DNA of 64,000 nucleotides from RZYY01 sp036794825 (GTDB lineage: Bacteria; Bacteroidota; Bacteroidia; Bacteroidales; 4484-276), in the NCBI GenBank assembly GCA_036794825.1, contig DAIRGA010000004.1:62001-126000 (forward strand). Reading direction: 5' to 3'. The position numbers and the translations under genes were made by a program. The notes under the pieces were generated by a model, which was not told the origin of the DNA, did no database searches, and was given only the letters and a program-made list of their open reading frames with translations. Within the stretch, counting starts at the first letter, position 1. Each line of letters begins with the position of its first letter. This document shows positions 8,021 to 18,200 of the stretch, piece after piece.

Positions 8021-9793
8021 ATGGACAATTTCATTGTATCAGCCCGTAAATACCGCCCGGCCACCTTCGACACCGTTGTTGGGCAGGATCATATTACCAC
8101 AACGCTGAAAAACGCCATCCGCAACAAGACGCTGGCTCAGGCTTTTTTGTTTACCGGACCGAGGGGAGTAGGAAAAACTACCTGCGCAAGGATTTTTGCC
8201 AAAACGATCAATTGCCAGAATCTCGATGAAAATATTGAGCCCTGCAATGCCTGCGATTCGTGCCTCTCGTTCAACCGCAGTGCATCTTTCAACATTTTCG
8301 AGCTGGATGCCGCATCCAACAGCTCGGTAGATGATATCCGCAATCTTGTTGACCAGGTGCGCATCCCGCCGCAAGCAGTCAAATATAAAGTCTATATCAT
8401 TGATGAGGTTCACATGCTCTCGTCGCAGGCTTTCAATGCATTTTTGAAAACGCTGGAAGAGCCGCCGGATTACGCTAAATTCATCCTTGCAACCACCGAG
8501 AAACACAAAATCATACCTACCATCCTTTCGCGATGCCAGATTTACGACTTTAAAAGGATAACTGTCCGCGACATAGCCAGGCATCTCGAATTTGTTGCCC
8601 GCAAGGAACAAGTTCAGGCCGAAGCGGAAGCGTTGCAGGTAATTGCTCACAAAGCCGACGGCGCCTTACGGGATGCCCTCTCGATTTTCGATCAGTTGGT
8701 GTCTTTTGCCGGCAAGGAGCTTCATTACGAACTTGTGGTTGAGCACCTTAATGTGCTTGATTACGATTATTATTTCAAAGTCACCGACTTCATTCTCGAA
8801 GGAAATATATACGACTGCCTGCTCACCTTTAATAAAGTGATCGAGTCGGGTTTTGACGGCCAGCATTTTATTTCGGGGCTTGGCGCTCATTTTCGCGATT
8901 TATTGGTTTGCACCGATACCAAAACCGTTGACCTGCTCGAAGTGGGTGAGAGAATCAAGGAACGTTATCTCGCGCAGTCTGCACGATGTTCGCCCAAATT
9001 TTTGATCCGTGCGCTCGACATCGTGCAAAAGGCCGATTTCAACTACAAAACCAGCAACAGCAAGCGGCTGCACATCGAAATTTCGCTGATGCAACTTGCT
9101 TCGGTGAATGAATCGCTGACAGCAGTTCCGAAAAATGCCGCACCGCCAATGATTCCGGAAAAAAAAACTGAACCCTCAGCCGCCCGTCCACCGCAGCAAA
9201 CGCTGCCTCCGGTTCAGGCATTCAAACCAACACCATCACCACCGTCTGTTCAAAAATCTGAGCCACAGGCAAAACCCGCGCAACCAACAATAGCAGGCGA
9301 AACAAAGCAGGTAGCCTATATTCCTTCTACTATCTCCATAAAAGATGATCTCAGCGAAAAGAGCAATAATCAGGAGGGCGAAGAGACAGAGACCTTTGAT
9401 TTTGAGTCGGAAGAATTTTTGACGGCAAAAAAAATTCATCCCGACCGCCTGCAACGGGCCTGGAACGAATTTGCGGCAAAAATTTCGACAACCAACCCCA
9501 ATTTATACAGCACTCTCATTGTTACCAAACCTGAGATTGGCGATGATTTTGAAGTTAACTTCGAGGTTTCCAACACTATTCAGGAGAAAGAGATTTACAG
9601 CAAAAAAAGTGAACTGGTAGCTTTTTTAAGAGATGAACTCAACAATGGATTTATCCGTTTAAAAGTAACGGTGAATGCAGCTGTCAACCAGGCCAGACCC
9701 TACAAACCCGATGAGATTTACCAGCATTTTATAGCCAAAAATCCGGCTGTTTCAGACCTAAAGCAAAAATTTGGGCTGACGCTGGAGTATTAA
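8021..9793 (+). CDS. dnaX: DNA polymerase III subunit gamma/tau
   Basis: 590 residues, clamp-loader ATPase. Domain I starts FIVSARKYRPATFDTVVGQD, with Walker A GPRGVGKT at residues 46-53, a zinc-binding Cys cluster (CNACDSC plus an upstream Cys) and DEVHMLS as Walker B. Domain III ends near residue 370. A Pro/Gln/Lys-rich linker (~375-470) then leads to a tau C-terminal region that would bind polymerase and helicase. The codon 380-382 region holds an A9 run followed directly by a -1 frame stop (see the separate entry), so a shorter gamma form of 383 residues can be predicted. It has its own promoter and no co-directional neighbour. Confidence 0.96.
   Translation: MDNFIVSARKYRPATFDTVVGQDHITTTLKNAIRNKTLAQAFLFTGPRGVGKTTCARIFAKTINCQNLDENIEPCNACDSCLSFNRSASFNIFELDAASNSSVDDIRNLVDQVRIPPQAVKYKVYIIDEVHMLSSQAFNAFLKTLEEPPDYAKFILATTEKHKIIPTILSRCQIYDFKRITVRDIARHLEFVARKEQVQAEAEALQVIAHKADGALRDALSIFDQLVSFAGKELHYELVVEHLNVLDYDYYFKVTDFILEGNIYDCLLTFNKVIESGFDGQHFISGLGAHFRDLLVCTDTKTVDLLEVGERIKERYLAQSARCSPKFLIRALDIVQKADFNYKTSNSKRLHIEISLMQLASVNESLTAVPKNAAPPMIPEKKTEPSAARPPQQTLPPVQAFKPTPSPPSVQKSEPQAKPAQPTIAGETKQVAYIPSTISIKDDLSEKSNNQEGEETETFDFESEEFLTAKKIHPDRLQRAWNEFAAKISTTNPNLYSTLIVTKPEIGDDFEVNFEVSNTIQEKEIYSKKSELVAFLRDELNNGFIRLKVTVNAAVNQARPYKPDEIYQHFIAKNPAVSDLKQKFGLTLEY
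9158..9217 (+). promoter_or_regulatory. Predicted dnaX slippage/frameshift signal
   Basis: Nine As (9159-9167) cover codons 380-382 (GAA AAA AAA A). A -1 shift reads AAC TGA, so translation would stop at 9169-9171 after 383 residues. CTGAACC (9168-9174) can pair perfectly with GGTTCAG (9211-9217), and inside it GCAGC (9193-9197) pairs with GCTGC (9202-9206) around an AAAC loop. E. coli uses A AAA AAG plus a hairpin for -1 frameshifting, and Thermus uses an A9 run for transcriptional slippage, in both cases to make gamma. I infer the same here; it is not shown. Confidence 0.6.
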
Positions 9794-9811
9794 TATCTCT
9801 CTCAAAATGAA

Positions 9812-11326
9812 CTACTTCCCTGAAATTGCCCAGGTTGGTAGTTCCCCGATGTTGATATCGAACATCCATGTTCCAAGCAGGTAGGTCATCAGCGTAATCA
9901 CCACTGCTCCGACTAAGTTTAGAAAAAGTCCGGCTCTGGCCATATCGGCCACTCTGAGGGAGTTGGTACTAAAAACTATGGCATTGGGGGGTGTGGCTAC
10001 CGGAAGCATGAAAGCCATCGAGGCTGATAGCGTTGCCGGAAGCATCAATAGTAACGGATGAATATTGGCTGAAATGCTTATGCCGGCCAGGATGGGCAGG
10101 ATCATTTCGGTAGTAGCTGTGTTTGAGGTGAGTTCGGTTAAAAAAGTTATCAGAATTGCAATTACGAAAATCACGATAATTACATGATAATCAGCAACCC
10201 ATGCAAGGTGTGCGCCAAACCAGGCTGATAACCCCGACTCCTTTATCCCTGATGCCAGAGCAAACCCACCACCGAAAAGCAGAATAATATTCCAGGGCAA
10301 ACCCCGGGCGGTTTTCCAATCCATGATGCGGTCATTTTTTCCTTTACTGGCCGGCAAAATAAAAAGGATAACAGCAATAAAAATTGCCACTGTGCCATCA
10401 GTAATAAAATTACTCAGCGGAAAAAAATCAGACCAGCCCGGAATGGTAAATGAGCCAAAAACAATATCAATCCTGAAAAGCCATAGAATCACCACGGCCA
10501 GGAAGTTGACAAAAACCAATTTCTCTTCAAATGCCATTGGTCCTAATGCATGCAACTGATCCTTAAGCGTTTTGCTGTCCACATTCACCCAGCTTTCCTT
10601 CGAAGGTTTAAACATGAAATAGAGGTAAAGCCAGGCGGTGACAAATATTATGATGGTAATAGGAAACGCAAATAAAAACCAGCGGGTAAAAGAAATCTCG
10701 GGCGCTTCTGAAAAATAGATATGAAAAATTCGTGCAAATGATAGATTAGGCGGAGTTCCAACCAGTGTGGCGATTCCGCCTATGGATGCACTGTAGGCAA
10801 CCCCGAGTAACAATCCTATTGTGTATTTTGCAATCGTCTTTTGGTCAATAATCTCTTCCAGTTTCCTGATGATGGAAAGCAGAATCGGGATCATCATCAT
10901 CGCAGTGGCTGTGTTGGAAATCCACATCGAGAGGAAAGCAGTGGCCAGCATAAAACCAAGCAGGATGCGGGCCGGGCTCATTCCTGTCATCACCAGAATA
11001 TTCAGGGCAATCCGTTTGTGCAGATCCCACCTTTGCATGGCAAGTGCAATAACAAAACCACCGATAAAGAGGAAGATTACATCATTGAAATAAGTCATCG
11101 AAACATCCTTGCCATTCATTATCCCTAACAATGGAAACAGCGCCACCGGCAAAAGCGATGTTACAGCCAGCGGAATTATCTCGGTTACCCACCAGACAGC
11201 CATCAGCAATGCCACTGCAAGCGTTGCCGAAACCGAAGGATTGCCTGGATCAAGATCAGTGAAAAAGATTATAGAAAGTGAAATAACCGGGGCAAGGACA
11301 AAACTGATCAGTGTTTTAATTTTCAT
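9812..11326 (-). CDS. DASS/SLC13-family sodium-coupled carboxylate transporter
   Basis: 504 residues with about 11 hydrophobic segments. Two SNT motifs, one per half (SMWISNTATAMMMIPILLS and LTSNTATTEMILPILAGIS), are the marker of the divalent anion:sodium symporter family (VcINDY type), where they bind sodium and substrate carboxylate. PPNLSFARIF and PPNAIVFSTNSL fit the conserved proline loops of each repeat. The likely substrates are C4-dicarboxylates such as succinate, fumarate or malate; citrate or sulfate cannot be ruled out. It is complete, monocistronic by position, and converges with dnaX at a distance of 18 nt. Confidence 0.9.
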   Translation of the reverse strand: MKIKTLISFVLAPVISLSIIFFTDLDPGNPSVSATLAVALLMAVWWVTEIIPLAVTSLLPVALFPLLGIMNGKDVSMTYFNDVIFLFIGGFVIALAMQRWDLHKRIALNILVMTGMSPARILLGFMLATAFLSMWISNTATAMMMIPILLSIIRKLEEIIDQKTIAKYTIGLLLGVAYSASIGGIATLVGTPPNLSFARIFHIYFSEAPEISFTRWFLFAFPITIIIFVTAWLYLYFMFKPSKESWVNVDSKTLKDQLHALGPMAFEEKLVFVNFLAVVILWLFRIDIVFGSFTIPGWSDFFPLSNFITDGTVAIFIAVILFILPASKGKNDRIMDWKTARGLPWNIILLFGGGFALASGIKESGLSAWFGAHLAWVADYHVIIVIFVIAILITFLTELTSNTATTEMILPILAGISISANIHPLLLMLPATLSASMAFMLPVATPPNAIVFSTNSLRVADMARAGLFLNLVGAVVITLMTYLLGTWMFDINIGELPTWAISGK

Positions 11327-11506
11327 CTGGAGTACTTTTCGATTTCAAATCAAAAATAGGTCATTTTGGTAAAATACATGAAACCGGAATAGTTGATAAT
11401 ACGGGGATCAAATTTGAAACATCCAATAGCAAGGTTAAGAATAGGTCTGAGTTTCAAACCTTCTGAAGTATTGAGATGTCCGTGTGAATGTTAAGGCGGT
11501 TATCCA

Positions 11507-11535
11507 TTGTTTTCAGCGGATTTTGGTTAATTTTG
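11507..11535 (+). promoter_or_regulatory. Promoter of arcC
   Basis: TTG at 11507-11509, 18 nt, TAATTTTG at 11528-11535. Transcription would begin about 19 nt before the arcC ATG. The remaining bases between 11327 and 11506 show no ORF or clear structure. Confidence 0.65.
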
Positions 11536-11560
11536 CCGAAAATTTTAATTAAACATTTTT

Positions 11561-12508
11561 ATGAAGAAATTGGCTGTAGTAGCTTTTGGTGGAAATGCTC
11601 TCCTGCAAGGAGGGCAGGTCGGCACCATTGACGAGCAGGAAAAAAATGCTTACGAAACATGTGAAAAACTGGTCACGCTGATCCAGGAAAAAAACTACAA
11701 TCTTGTGATTACCCACGGAAACGGACCACAAGTCGGTAATCTGATGCTGAATAATATAGCCGGTAACAAACTTTATGGCCTTCCCGAGATGCCGCTCGAC
11801 ATTTGTGTGGCGTATTCACAGGGTTTTATTGGCTATGTTCTTGAACAGCAGTTGAAAAACGTGCTAATGCAGAAAGATCTTGACCGCGACATCATTACGA
11901 TTATCACTCAGGTCTTAGTGAATAAAGACGACCCGGCATTTGAAAAACCGACTAAACCAATTGGCCCATACTATCCAAAAGAGGATGCAGATAAAATTAC
12001 CGCTGAAACTAAATCCGTATTTGCCGAAGATCCCCGGGGAAGAGGCTGGCGCAAGGTAGTGGCATCGCCAAGACCACTGGTAATTGGCAATAAAAAATCC
12101 ATCGAAAAAATCGCGCGCGAAGGTACGATCGTCGTTGCAGTTGGCGGTGGCGGCATTCCGGTGTTTTATGCCGCAGAAAACAAACTGCAGGGAATTGATG
12201 CTGTAATTGACAAAGACCTCGCTTCAGCACTTCTTGCAGCCCAGATCAATGCCGATAAGTTCTTCATTCTCACCGATGTGCCTAAAGTTTGCCTGAACTT
12301 CAACACCCCGCAGGAAAAAACTCTCGACAGGCTGAGTATTGCCGATGCCAAAAGATTTCTAGCCGAAGGTCACTTTGCTGAAGGAAGTATGGCGCCAAAA
12401 ATCAGGGCGGCTATCTATTTTGTGGAGCACAGCGGAAAGGACGCCATCATCACCAAAACCACCAAACTGGGAATTGACAACGGCGGAACGAGGGTAGTGA
12501 TCGTCTAA
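11561..12508 (+). CDS. arcC: Carbamate kinase
   Basis: 315 residues, amino acid kinase fold. Motifs fit carbamate kinase: VVAFGGNALLQGG at the N-terminus, LVITHGNGPQVGNLMLNN for the nucleotide/substrate loop, the insertion around KPIGPYYPKEDAD, VVASPRPLVIGN and the late EGHFAEGSMAPKIRAA. The enzyme interconverts carbamoyl phosphate + ADP with carbamate + ATP; in fermentation it yields ATP. It is followed 115 bp later by an ornithine carbamoyltransferase, which could supply carbamoyl phosphate from citrulline. The first gene of the arginine deiminase pathway (arcA) is not in this window. Confidence 0.94.
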   Translation: MKKLAVVAFGGNALLQGGQVGTIDEQEKNAYETCEKLVTLIQEKNYNLVITHGNGPQVGNLMLNNIAGNKLYGLPEMPLDICVAYSQGFIGYVLEQQLKNVLMQKDLDRDIITIITQVLVNKDDPAFEKPTKPIGPYYPKEDADKITAETKSVFAEDPRGRGWRKVVASPRPLVIGNKKSIEKIAREGTIVVAVGGGGIPVFYAAENKLQGIDAVIDKDLASALLAAQINADKFFILTDVPKVCLNFNTPQEKTLDRLSIADAKRFLAEGHFAEGSMAPKIRAAIYFVEHSGKDAIITKTTKLGIDNGGTRVVIV

Positions 12509-12623
12509 ACCCTAAGATAAATGTTTTGAGCACTTTTGCACCGCCATTAGGAAAATCCTCATTTTGGTTGACTTTTAACTACTTAGCATTTTACAGAAAT
12601 CATTTTCACCAAAAAAATAAATT

Positions 12624-13625
12624 ATGGCTTTCAATTTAAGAAACAGGAATTTTCTGAAGTTACTTGACTTCACACCACAGGAGATCAGATTTTTACTCGA
12701 CCTTTCGGCTGATCTGAAAAAGGCTAAATATGCCGGAACCGAACAGCAGCGTTTAAAAGGGAAAAACATTGTACTGCTTTTTGCCAAAGATTCTACCCGC
12801 ACGCGTTGCGCTTTTGAGGTTGCAGCTTTCGACCAGGGCGCTCAGATCACCTACCTGGGACCTTCCGGATCGCAGATGGGTAAAAAAGAATCAATGAAAG
12901 ATACAGCAAGGGTCCTGGGTAGAATGTATGACGGGATTGAATACCGGGGTTACGGTCAGGAAATCGTTGAAGAACTGGGTAAATACGCCGGAGTGCCGGT
13001 TTGGAACGGCCTGACAAACGAGTTTCACCCAACCCAGATACTCGCCGACTTCCTCACCATGCGCGAGCACTCTGATAAACCATTGCACCAGGTTTCCTAC
13101 GCTTATCTTGGCGATGCCCGCAACAACATGGGTAACTCGCTGATGGTGGGAGCAGCCAAAATGGGTATGGATTTCAGAGCAGTAGCCCCTAAAGAGTTAC
13201 TACCTGCACCGGAACTGGTTGAAAAATGCAGGATAATTGCCAAACAAACCGGAGCCAAAATAACCCTAACCGACAATGTTGAGGAAGGTGTTAAAGGTGT
13301 TGATTTCCTCTATACTGATGTTTGGGTTTCGATGGGCGAACCGGAAGAGGAGTGGAATCGCAGGATCAAGATGATGATTCCTTACCAGGTAAACATGGAT
13401 ATGGTAAGAAAAACCGGTAATCCGAATGTAAAATTCATGCATTGTCTGCCAGCATTCCACAATCGTGAAACCGAAGTTGGTGAGCAAATCTTTCAGAAAT
13501 TCGGTATTCCGGAAATGGAAGTCTCCGAAGAAGTTTTTGAGTCAGATCATTCGATTGTTTTCGATCAGGCTGAGAACAGATTACACACTATTAAAGCTGT
13601 TATGGTGGCAACATTGGGAAGTTAA
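12624..13625 (+). CDS. argF: Ornithine carbamoyltransferase
   Basis: 333 residues. The carbamoyl phosphate loop DSTRTRCAFE, the HPTQILADF motif, and the ornithine-binding MHCLPAFHN (HCLP) identify an OTCase. The length and the long SQMGKKESMKDTARVLGRMY segment match the ~334-residue ArgF/ArcB group. It converts ornithine + carbamoyl phosphate to citrulline, or the reverse in catabolism. Its pairing with arcC favours a catabolic (arcB-like) role, but biosynthetic use is equally possible from sequence. A strong hairpin terminator follows. No clean TAnnTTTG promoter lies in the arcC-argF gap, so read-through from arcC is likely. Confidence 0.93.
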   Translation: MAFNLRNRNFLKLLDFTPQEIRFLLDLSADLKKAKYAGTEQQRLKGKNIVLLFAKDSTRTRCAFEVAAFDQGAQITYLGPSGSQMGKKESMKDTARVLGRMYDGIEYRGYGQEIVEELGKYAGVPVWNGLTNEFHPTQILADFLTMREHSDKPLHQVSYAYLGDARNNMGNSLMVGAAKMGMDFRAVAPKELLPAPELVEKCRIIAKQTGAKITLTDNVEEGVKGVDFLYTDVWVSMGEPEEEWNRRIKMMIPYQVNMDMVRKTGNPNVKFMHCLPAFHNRETEVGEQIFQKFGIPEMEVSEEVFESDHSIVFDQAENRLHTIKAVMVATLGS

Positions 13626-13650
13626 ACCAAACAGAAATCCGATAGCAACA

Positions 13651-13689
13651 AAAAAAGCCGCACTTACAATGAAGAGCGGCTTTTTTTTA
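13651..13689 (+). terminator. Bidirectional terminator between argF and T9SS gene
   Basis: A run of As and GCCGC (13657-13661) pairs with GCGGC (13676-13680) and eight Ts. Flanking A and T tracts mean it can act on both strands, stopping argF and the convergent gene ending at 13710. Confidence 0.8.
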
Positions 13690-13709
13690 TTGTTGGCTTT
13701 CTCAAACAC

Positions 13710-15197
13710 TTATTTGCTGATCACGATTTTCTTGGTAAATACCTGCTCACCGTTCATCATTTTAAGCATGTAAATCCCGTTGGATAAATCATTTACGTTG
13801 ATATGATTCTCATTTAAACCAGATTTTATCAACAGGTTTTGTTTAACAACAACCTGTCCCAACAGGTCATAAATCACCAGTTCGACATTGGCAAACTGAT
13901 GGCTGTTGATTGAGAGATTCAACATACTCTTTGCCGGATTTGGATAAATACTCACCTCAGAGCTGCCAAAATATTCATTGATACCAACAGGAGCGGCAGT
14001 TGTAAACGACCAAACCGGGCTGAAGTCGCTGGTATCAATTGCACTCATGGCACGCACTCTCCAGTAATATACTGTTGAGACCTCCAGATCGGGTGCAACA
14101 TTAAGGTGCGGCAGTTCAGCATCGCTGGCGTCCTTGTAAAACTTGTGATCTGCCAGTGTGGATTGATCTTTACTAAGATTGACCTCATATTTGATGGTAC
14201 CCTTGATCTGTCCCCAGCGAAGTTGCGGACGCAGCACAATTCCAGTGTCAGCATCAGCCGGGAAAGTTAAAGCCGGACTGGTGAACGTGGTAAAGTTCCA
14301 AACAGGTGACCAATTGGTGGTATCTCTTGTGTGACGTGCTCTGACACGCCAGAAATACTGTGTTCCATAAAACAGGTTCTTCGCTGGTTCGATATTATTC
14401 TCAGTCAGTTCAACCATCGGGGCACTGAAGTCTGCATCAACATCCACCTGGTACTCGTATTTAGCAATGCCTGTAATGGCCTCCCATCTGAAGTTTGTAT
14501 TGAGGTCATTATTCAGTGAGTTGTTGTTTGGCCTTTGAGGAACAACAGCATTGACTGTTGTGAAACTTCTTACATCGCTCCAGTTGGAAATGCTGTTTTC
14601 GTGGCCGGTTCTTACTTTCCAGAAATACTTTGTGCCAAAAAGAAGGTTTGCCATTCTTTTTTCAAAGATACCAGATGCAACCGTAAAGTCATGAAGTTCT
14701 GGTGAATCGAAGGTATTGACAGTATCAATCTGAATTTCAAAATATGATACACCCGTTATTGGGTTTGCTCCTACCCTGTCGCGCCATTGCAGGTTTGCAT
14801 CGGGAACCTGGTTTGTGGCGTTGTCATTCGGTCTGAATAAGTCAAACTTTGTAAAAATCGTAAAAGAACGAGCATCTGACCAGTTTGAGGAAATATTTCC
14901 TTCGTACAATGAACGAACCCGCCAGTGATATTGCTGGGTAAACTTCAATAAACTTGCTTTAATGGCTGTAACGTCAGTAATCGAATCGAGCACAATGTCC
15001 GTAAAACCGGCATCTTCACTTAACTGAAGTTCATATTTTACAGCACCGATAACTGCATTCCAATCGAGCAATAAATCGGGCATCTGATTGGTGGCAGCAT
15101 TATTGGGAGCAACCAATACAGGGGGTTCAACTTTAATCTGAGCCATCATAATGGTGGCCGTGATGAGAAATACTGCGGTTAAAATATATCTTTTCAT
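13710..15197 (-). CDS. T9SS cargo with four fibronectin III-like repeats
   Basis: 495 residues with a signal peptide (RYILTAVFLITATIMMAQ). About four ~90-residue beta repeats follow; each starts with a Pro/Asn-rich opening (VAPNNAATNQMPDLLLDW, FRPNDNATNQVPDANLQW, RPNNNSLNNDLNTNFRW, FPADADTGIVLRPQLRW) and ends in a motif of type YYWRVRA...WSPVWSFTT. These look like fibronectin type III or similar adhesin domains. The final ~80 residues are a T9SS type A sorting tail (VSIYPNPAKSMLNLS, then GIYMLKMMNGEQVFTKKIV). Probably a surface or secreted adhesion protein; the ligand is unknown. It sits 35 nt downstream of the 1061-residue cargo gene, so the two probably form an operon. Confidence 0.88.
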   Translation of the reverse strand: MKRYILTAVFLITATIMMAQIKVEPPVLVAPNNAATNQMPDLLLDWNAVIGAVKYELQLSEDAGFTDIVLDSITDVTAIKASLLKFTQQYHWRVRSLYEGNISSNWSDARSFTIFTKFDLFRPNDNATNQVPDANLQWRDRVGANPITGVSYFEIQIDTVNTFDSPELHDFTVASGIFEKRMANLLFGTKYFWKVRTGHENSISNWSDVRSFTTVNAVVPQRPNNNSLNNDLNTNFRWEAITGIAKYEYQVDVDADFSAPMVELTENNIEPAKNLFYGTQYFWRVRARHTRDTTNWSPVWNFTTFTSPALTFPADADTGIVLRPQLRWGQIKGTIKYEVNLSKDQSTLADHKFYKDASDAELPHLNVAPDLEVSTVYYWRVRAMSAIDTSDFSPVWSFTTAAPVGINEYFGSSEVSIYPNPAKSMLNLSINSHQFANVELVIYDLLGQVVVKQNLLIKSGLNENHINVNDLSNGIYMLKMMNGEQVFTKKIVISK

Positions 15198-15232
15198 TGG
15201 ATTATCTATTTGATTTATTGTTACTTGTATAT

Positions 15233-18200
15233 TTAACGGACAATCATTTTAGCGCTCAGAATTTCGTTACCGGCAGCAATCTTCACCAGGTAGGCGCCTT
15301 TCGGGAGTCCGGTGCAGTCCAGGGTAAAGCTATTTTCGCCGGAAAGCCTTGACCCGGCATTGTATTCCCTGAAAAGATTTCCATTCATGTTGTAAACAAA
15401 AACATTGACTTCACTCTTTTGGGTAAGCCTGAAGGTTATTACTGATTCGCCATGAACCGGGTTAGGATGGATGCTGGCCGTAGATATTGATTTTTTGACC
15501 GGAGCAACAAGTTCCTCAACTCCAACAAAGAATCTGTCATCTCTGAAGGTTCCCCTTCCATAGGTTGCCATATAGATTGTTCCCCAGTTGTCCACCCGTG
15601 GATAAACCAATGGAGGTTGTGTCGGATCTTCACTTGGGATAACAAATTCATCTTTGTAAATGGTTTGTTGTTTTAGCTGGAATACTGGAATCATGCCAAC
15701 ACCCTGGTTTTCAGATGTCCATGAAACATCTGCATTTCCAAGCCCATCAGTTGTGTAAACGCCATATTCAGTACCAATTATGGCCTTGTTGGAATCGTTC
15801 ATTTCGATGATTGAGGAGTAAACCGGGCTTTTTGGAAGGTCGCCTGTGACATCAGTAAAAGTTACTCCTGACCATGGAGAAGCAAGTGCATTTGTGGAGC
15901 GATAAATATAGGCCTGATTTCCATAATTACCCAAAGTTACCAGCACGTTGTTGCTGTTTAGAGGATCAACTGCAATTGAGGTTATAAATCTGCCCTGGAA
16001 TGCCGGAATCTGAATAATGTCCGTTGATATAATGCAGTAAGGACTTCTGATGTCAGCTCTGTCGTAATTGTAAGCAAGAGCTATGTTTGAAATTCTGTAG
16101 ATGGTTCCTGTCTTGGTGCCAATAAACAGATAGTTTGCATCTTTTGAATAGGCAATTGCTGAGGGTTGACCATTGGCAGCAACGATAGTTGCAATCTGCC
16201 ACCATTCGGTATCCTTATTAAATTTCACAGCATCCTTGGTAAGATAGACAGTGTTGTGGGTTGCAACGAATAACTTTGACTGGATGATGTCTTTTATCCT
16301 GACTGAATCACCTTCAGCCAGATCATTTAAAAGAACATGTGTAAACGGATAACCAGCGTCGAGACCAAAACCGGCATTGCCGCTGCGGCAAACAATCACA
16401 TCGCCGGCTGTATAATTCTGTTTTGCTTTAAACGTGATGGAATCTCTTGAATTCTGACTTTCAAAGTCTTCCCACAAAGCAATTGGGGTTATAAAAAGCT
16501 GGGATGTTGGAGCGGCGAAGTTGAAAGATGTATTTTGTCCCTCATCGTCCGAACGCTCGATTACGCCTGTACTTGTGCTGTAAATGAATGCGTTGGGATT
16601 GATCACCGAAATTGCGCAGGAACCGCCGTTTGAAACCTCAATCTTGGCGCCTGCCCTGGTTGTATTACCTTCCCCACTGATAAACCATGTGCCATCTCCC
16701 TGTGTGCCGGTTAATACTTTTCTTTTGAGACCACCGCTGCCAACTGTATAACTTTGAGTGGTGGCAAGATTACGGCTGATGCTGGTAAACTCGTTGTTCT
16801 GAGTGCCAACTGTTCCAAAATAGACTCCGCGGTTTGTTGCAACAGCCAACTTGTTGTTTGTTCCCGGCTGGAAAGCATACACATGATGACCGGCTGGTAA
16901 AAATGCGGTAACTGGTCCCAGTCCCCAGTCGAAAAATCCTGTTGTACCGATCTGGGTGCCCATCCACATGGTTAATCCACCAATAAGTACTTTGTAATTA
17001 TCGTCCGGAAAAACCTCAAGCGTGTTGTTGTAGCAAGCTGTTCCGGCAAATGGCCTGAGTGTAGTTGAGCCACCCGGGAAGATTACTCTCCATGTTTCAC
17101 CTTTATCCTCAGAGAGATATGCGTTATAGAGAAATCCAGCCTGGGTGCTAACAGCGTAGATTAGGTTGCCGGTTGCATCATTGGGCGCAAAAGCAACATT
17201 GGAACGTCCGGGATTGTTGGACAATGGACTGGGGCGACCTAATGCCGGATCCGGAACGTAGTTGGTGAGTTGATTAAACGTTACGGTGCGGTTTGCAGTG
17301 TTGTTCAAAGTATCCACTGCAATAAGCTTTGTGGTGTAGCTTCTGTTTTCTCTTGAAATCAGATTGGGGTTAGAGGGTGTTCCTGAACGGTTGGTAAAAA
17401 TCAAATCGCTGCCGGAAGCTGTGAAAACCATATCACCGAAAGTTGCTACTACGGTTCCGTCAGCGCCAATTTCAACATCGGTGCAATTGATTTTTGCGAA
17501 CTGCATTAATGTACGGTTGGGACTTTGTTTGACTTTTACATAGTTGGTTGTATCAACAACTGCTTTATTCAATTGAGGGTTGTTCATGATGATGTTACCT
17601 CCCTCGACAATAAAACTATCGCATTTTACAGTTGAGTCAATAGCAAGGGTAACATTGTAAGTAAGGGTATCATGATAATACTGCGTTACCTTCGACCAGT
17701 TATCGCCGTTATCAGAATACCACAAGCCGGTGTTGGTAGCTGCGAAAACCCGTCCGGTACTTTTGTTGATGGCCAGTTTGTTAATATAAGCCCAGTCAAC
17801 AGTATCGCTTAGCGCTGTGGGAACAGGTTTGGTTTGGCCGATGAGTGTAAAAACATCAGCGTTAGTGGATTTATAGATTCCAGTTCCGACAAGTCCACCT
17901 GTGTAGGTCTCGGCCGTTGTGCAGAAATACTCACCGGTCCCGGCGTAAATCGTTCCGTCTTCAGCCTGCACCATGCAGGTGACATAAAGGTTTTGATTGG
18001 CTGTGTTGATTTTATTCCATGTGGCGCCGAGGTTTGTAGTTTTCCATAAACCACCGGTTACGCCAGCCGAGATCAGTGTTTTTGCCGATGCATCTTTTTT
18101 GTCAAAAATCAACGCCCTTACGCGGCCCGGAGCATTGTCAGGACCCAGGTCAACCCAGTTGAGCCCCAAAGCATTTCCTGATTTAAACTGCATCCCCTCA

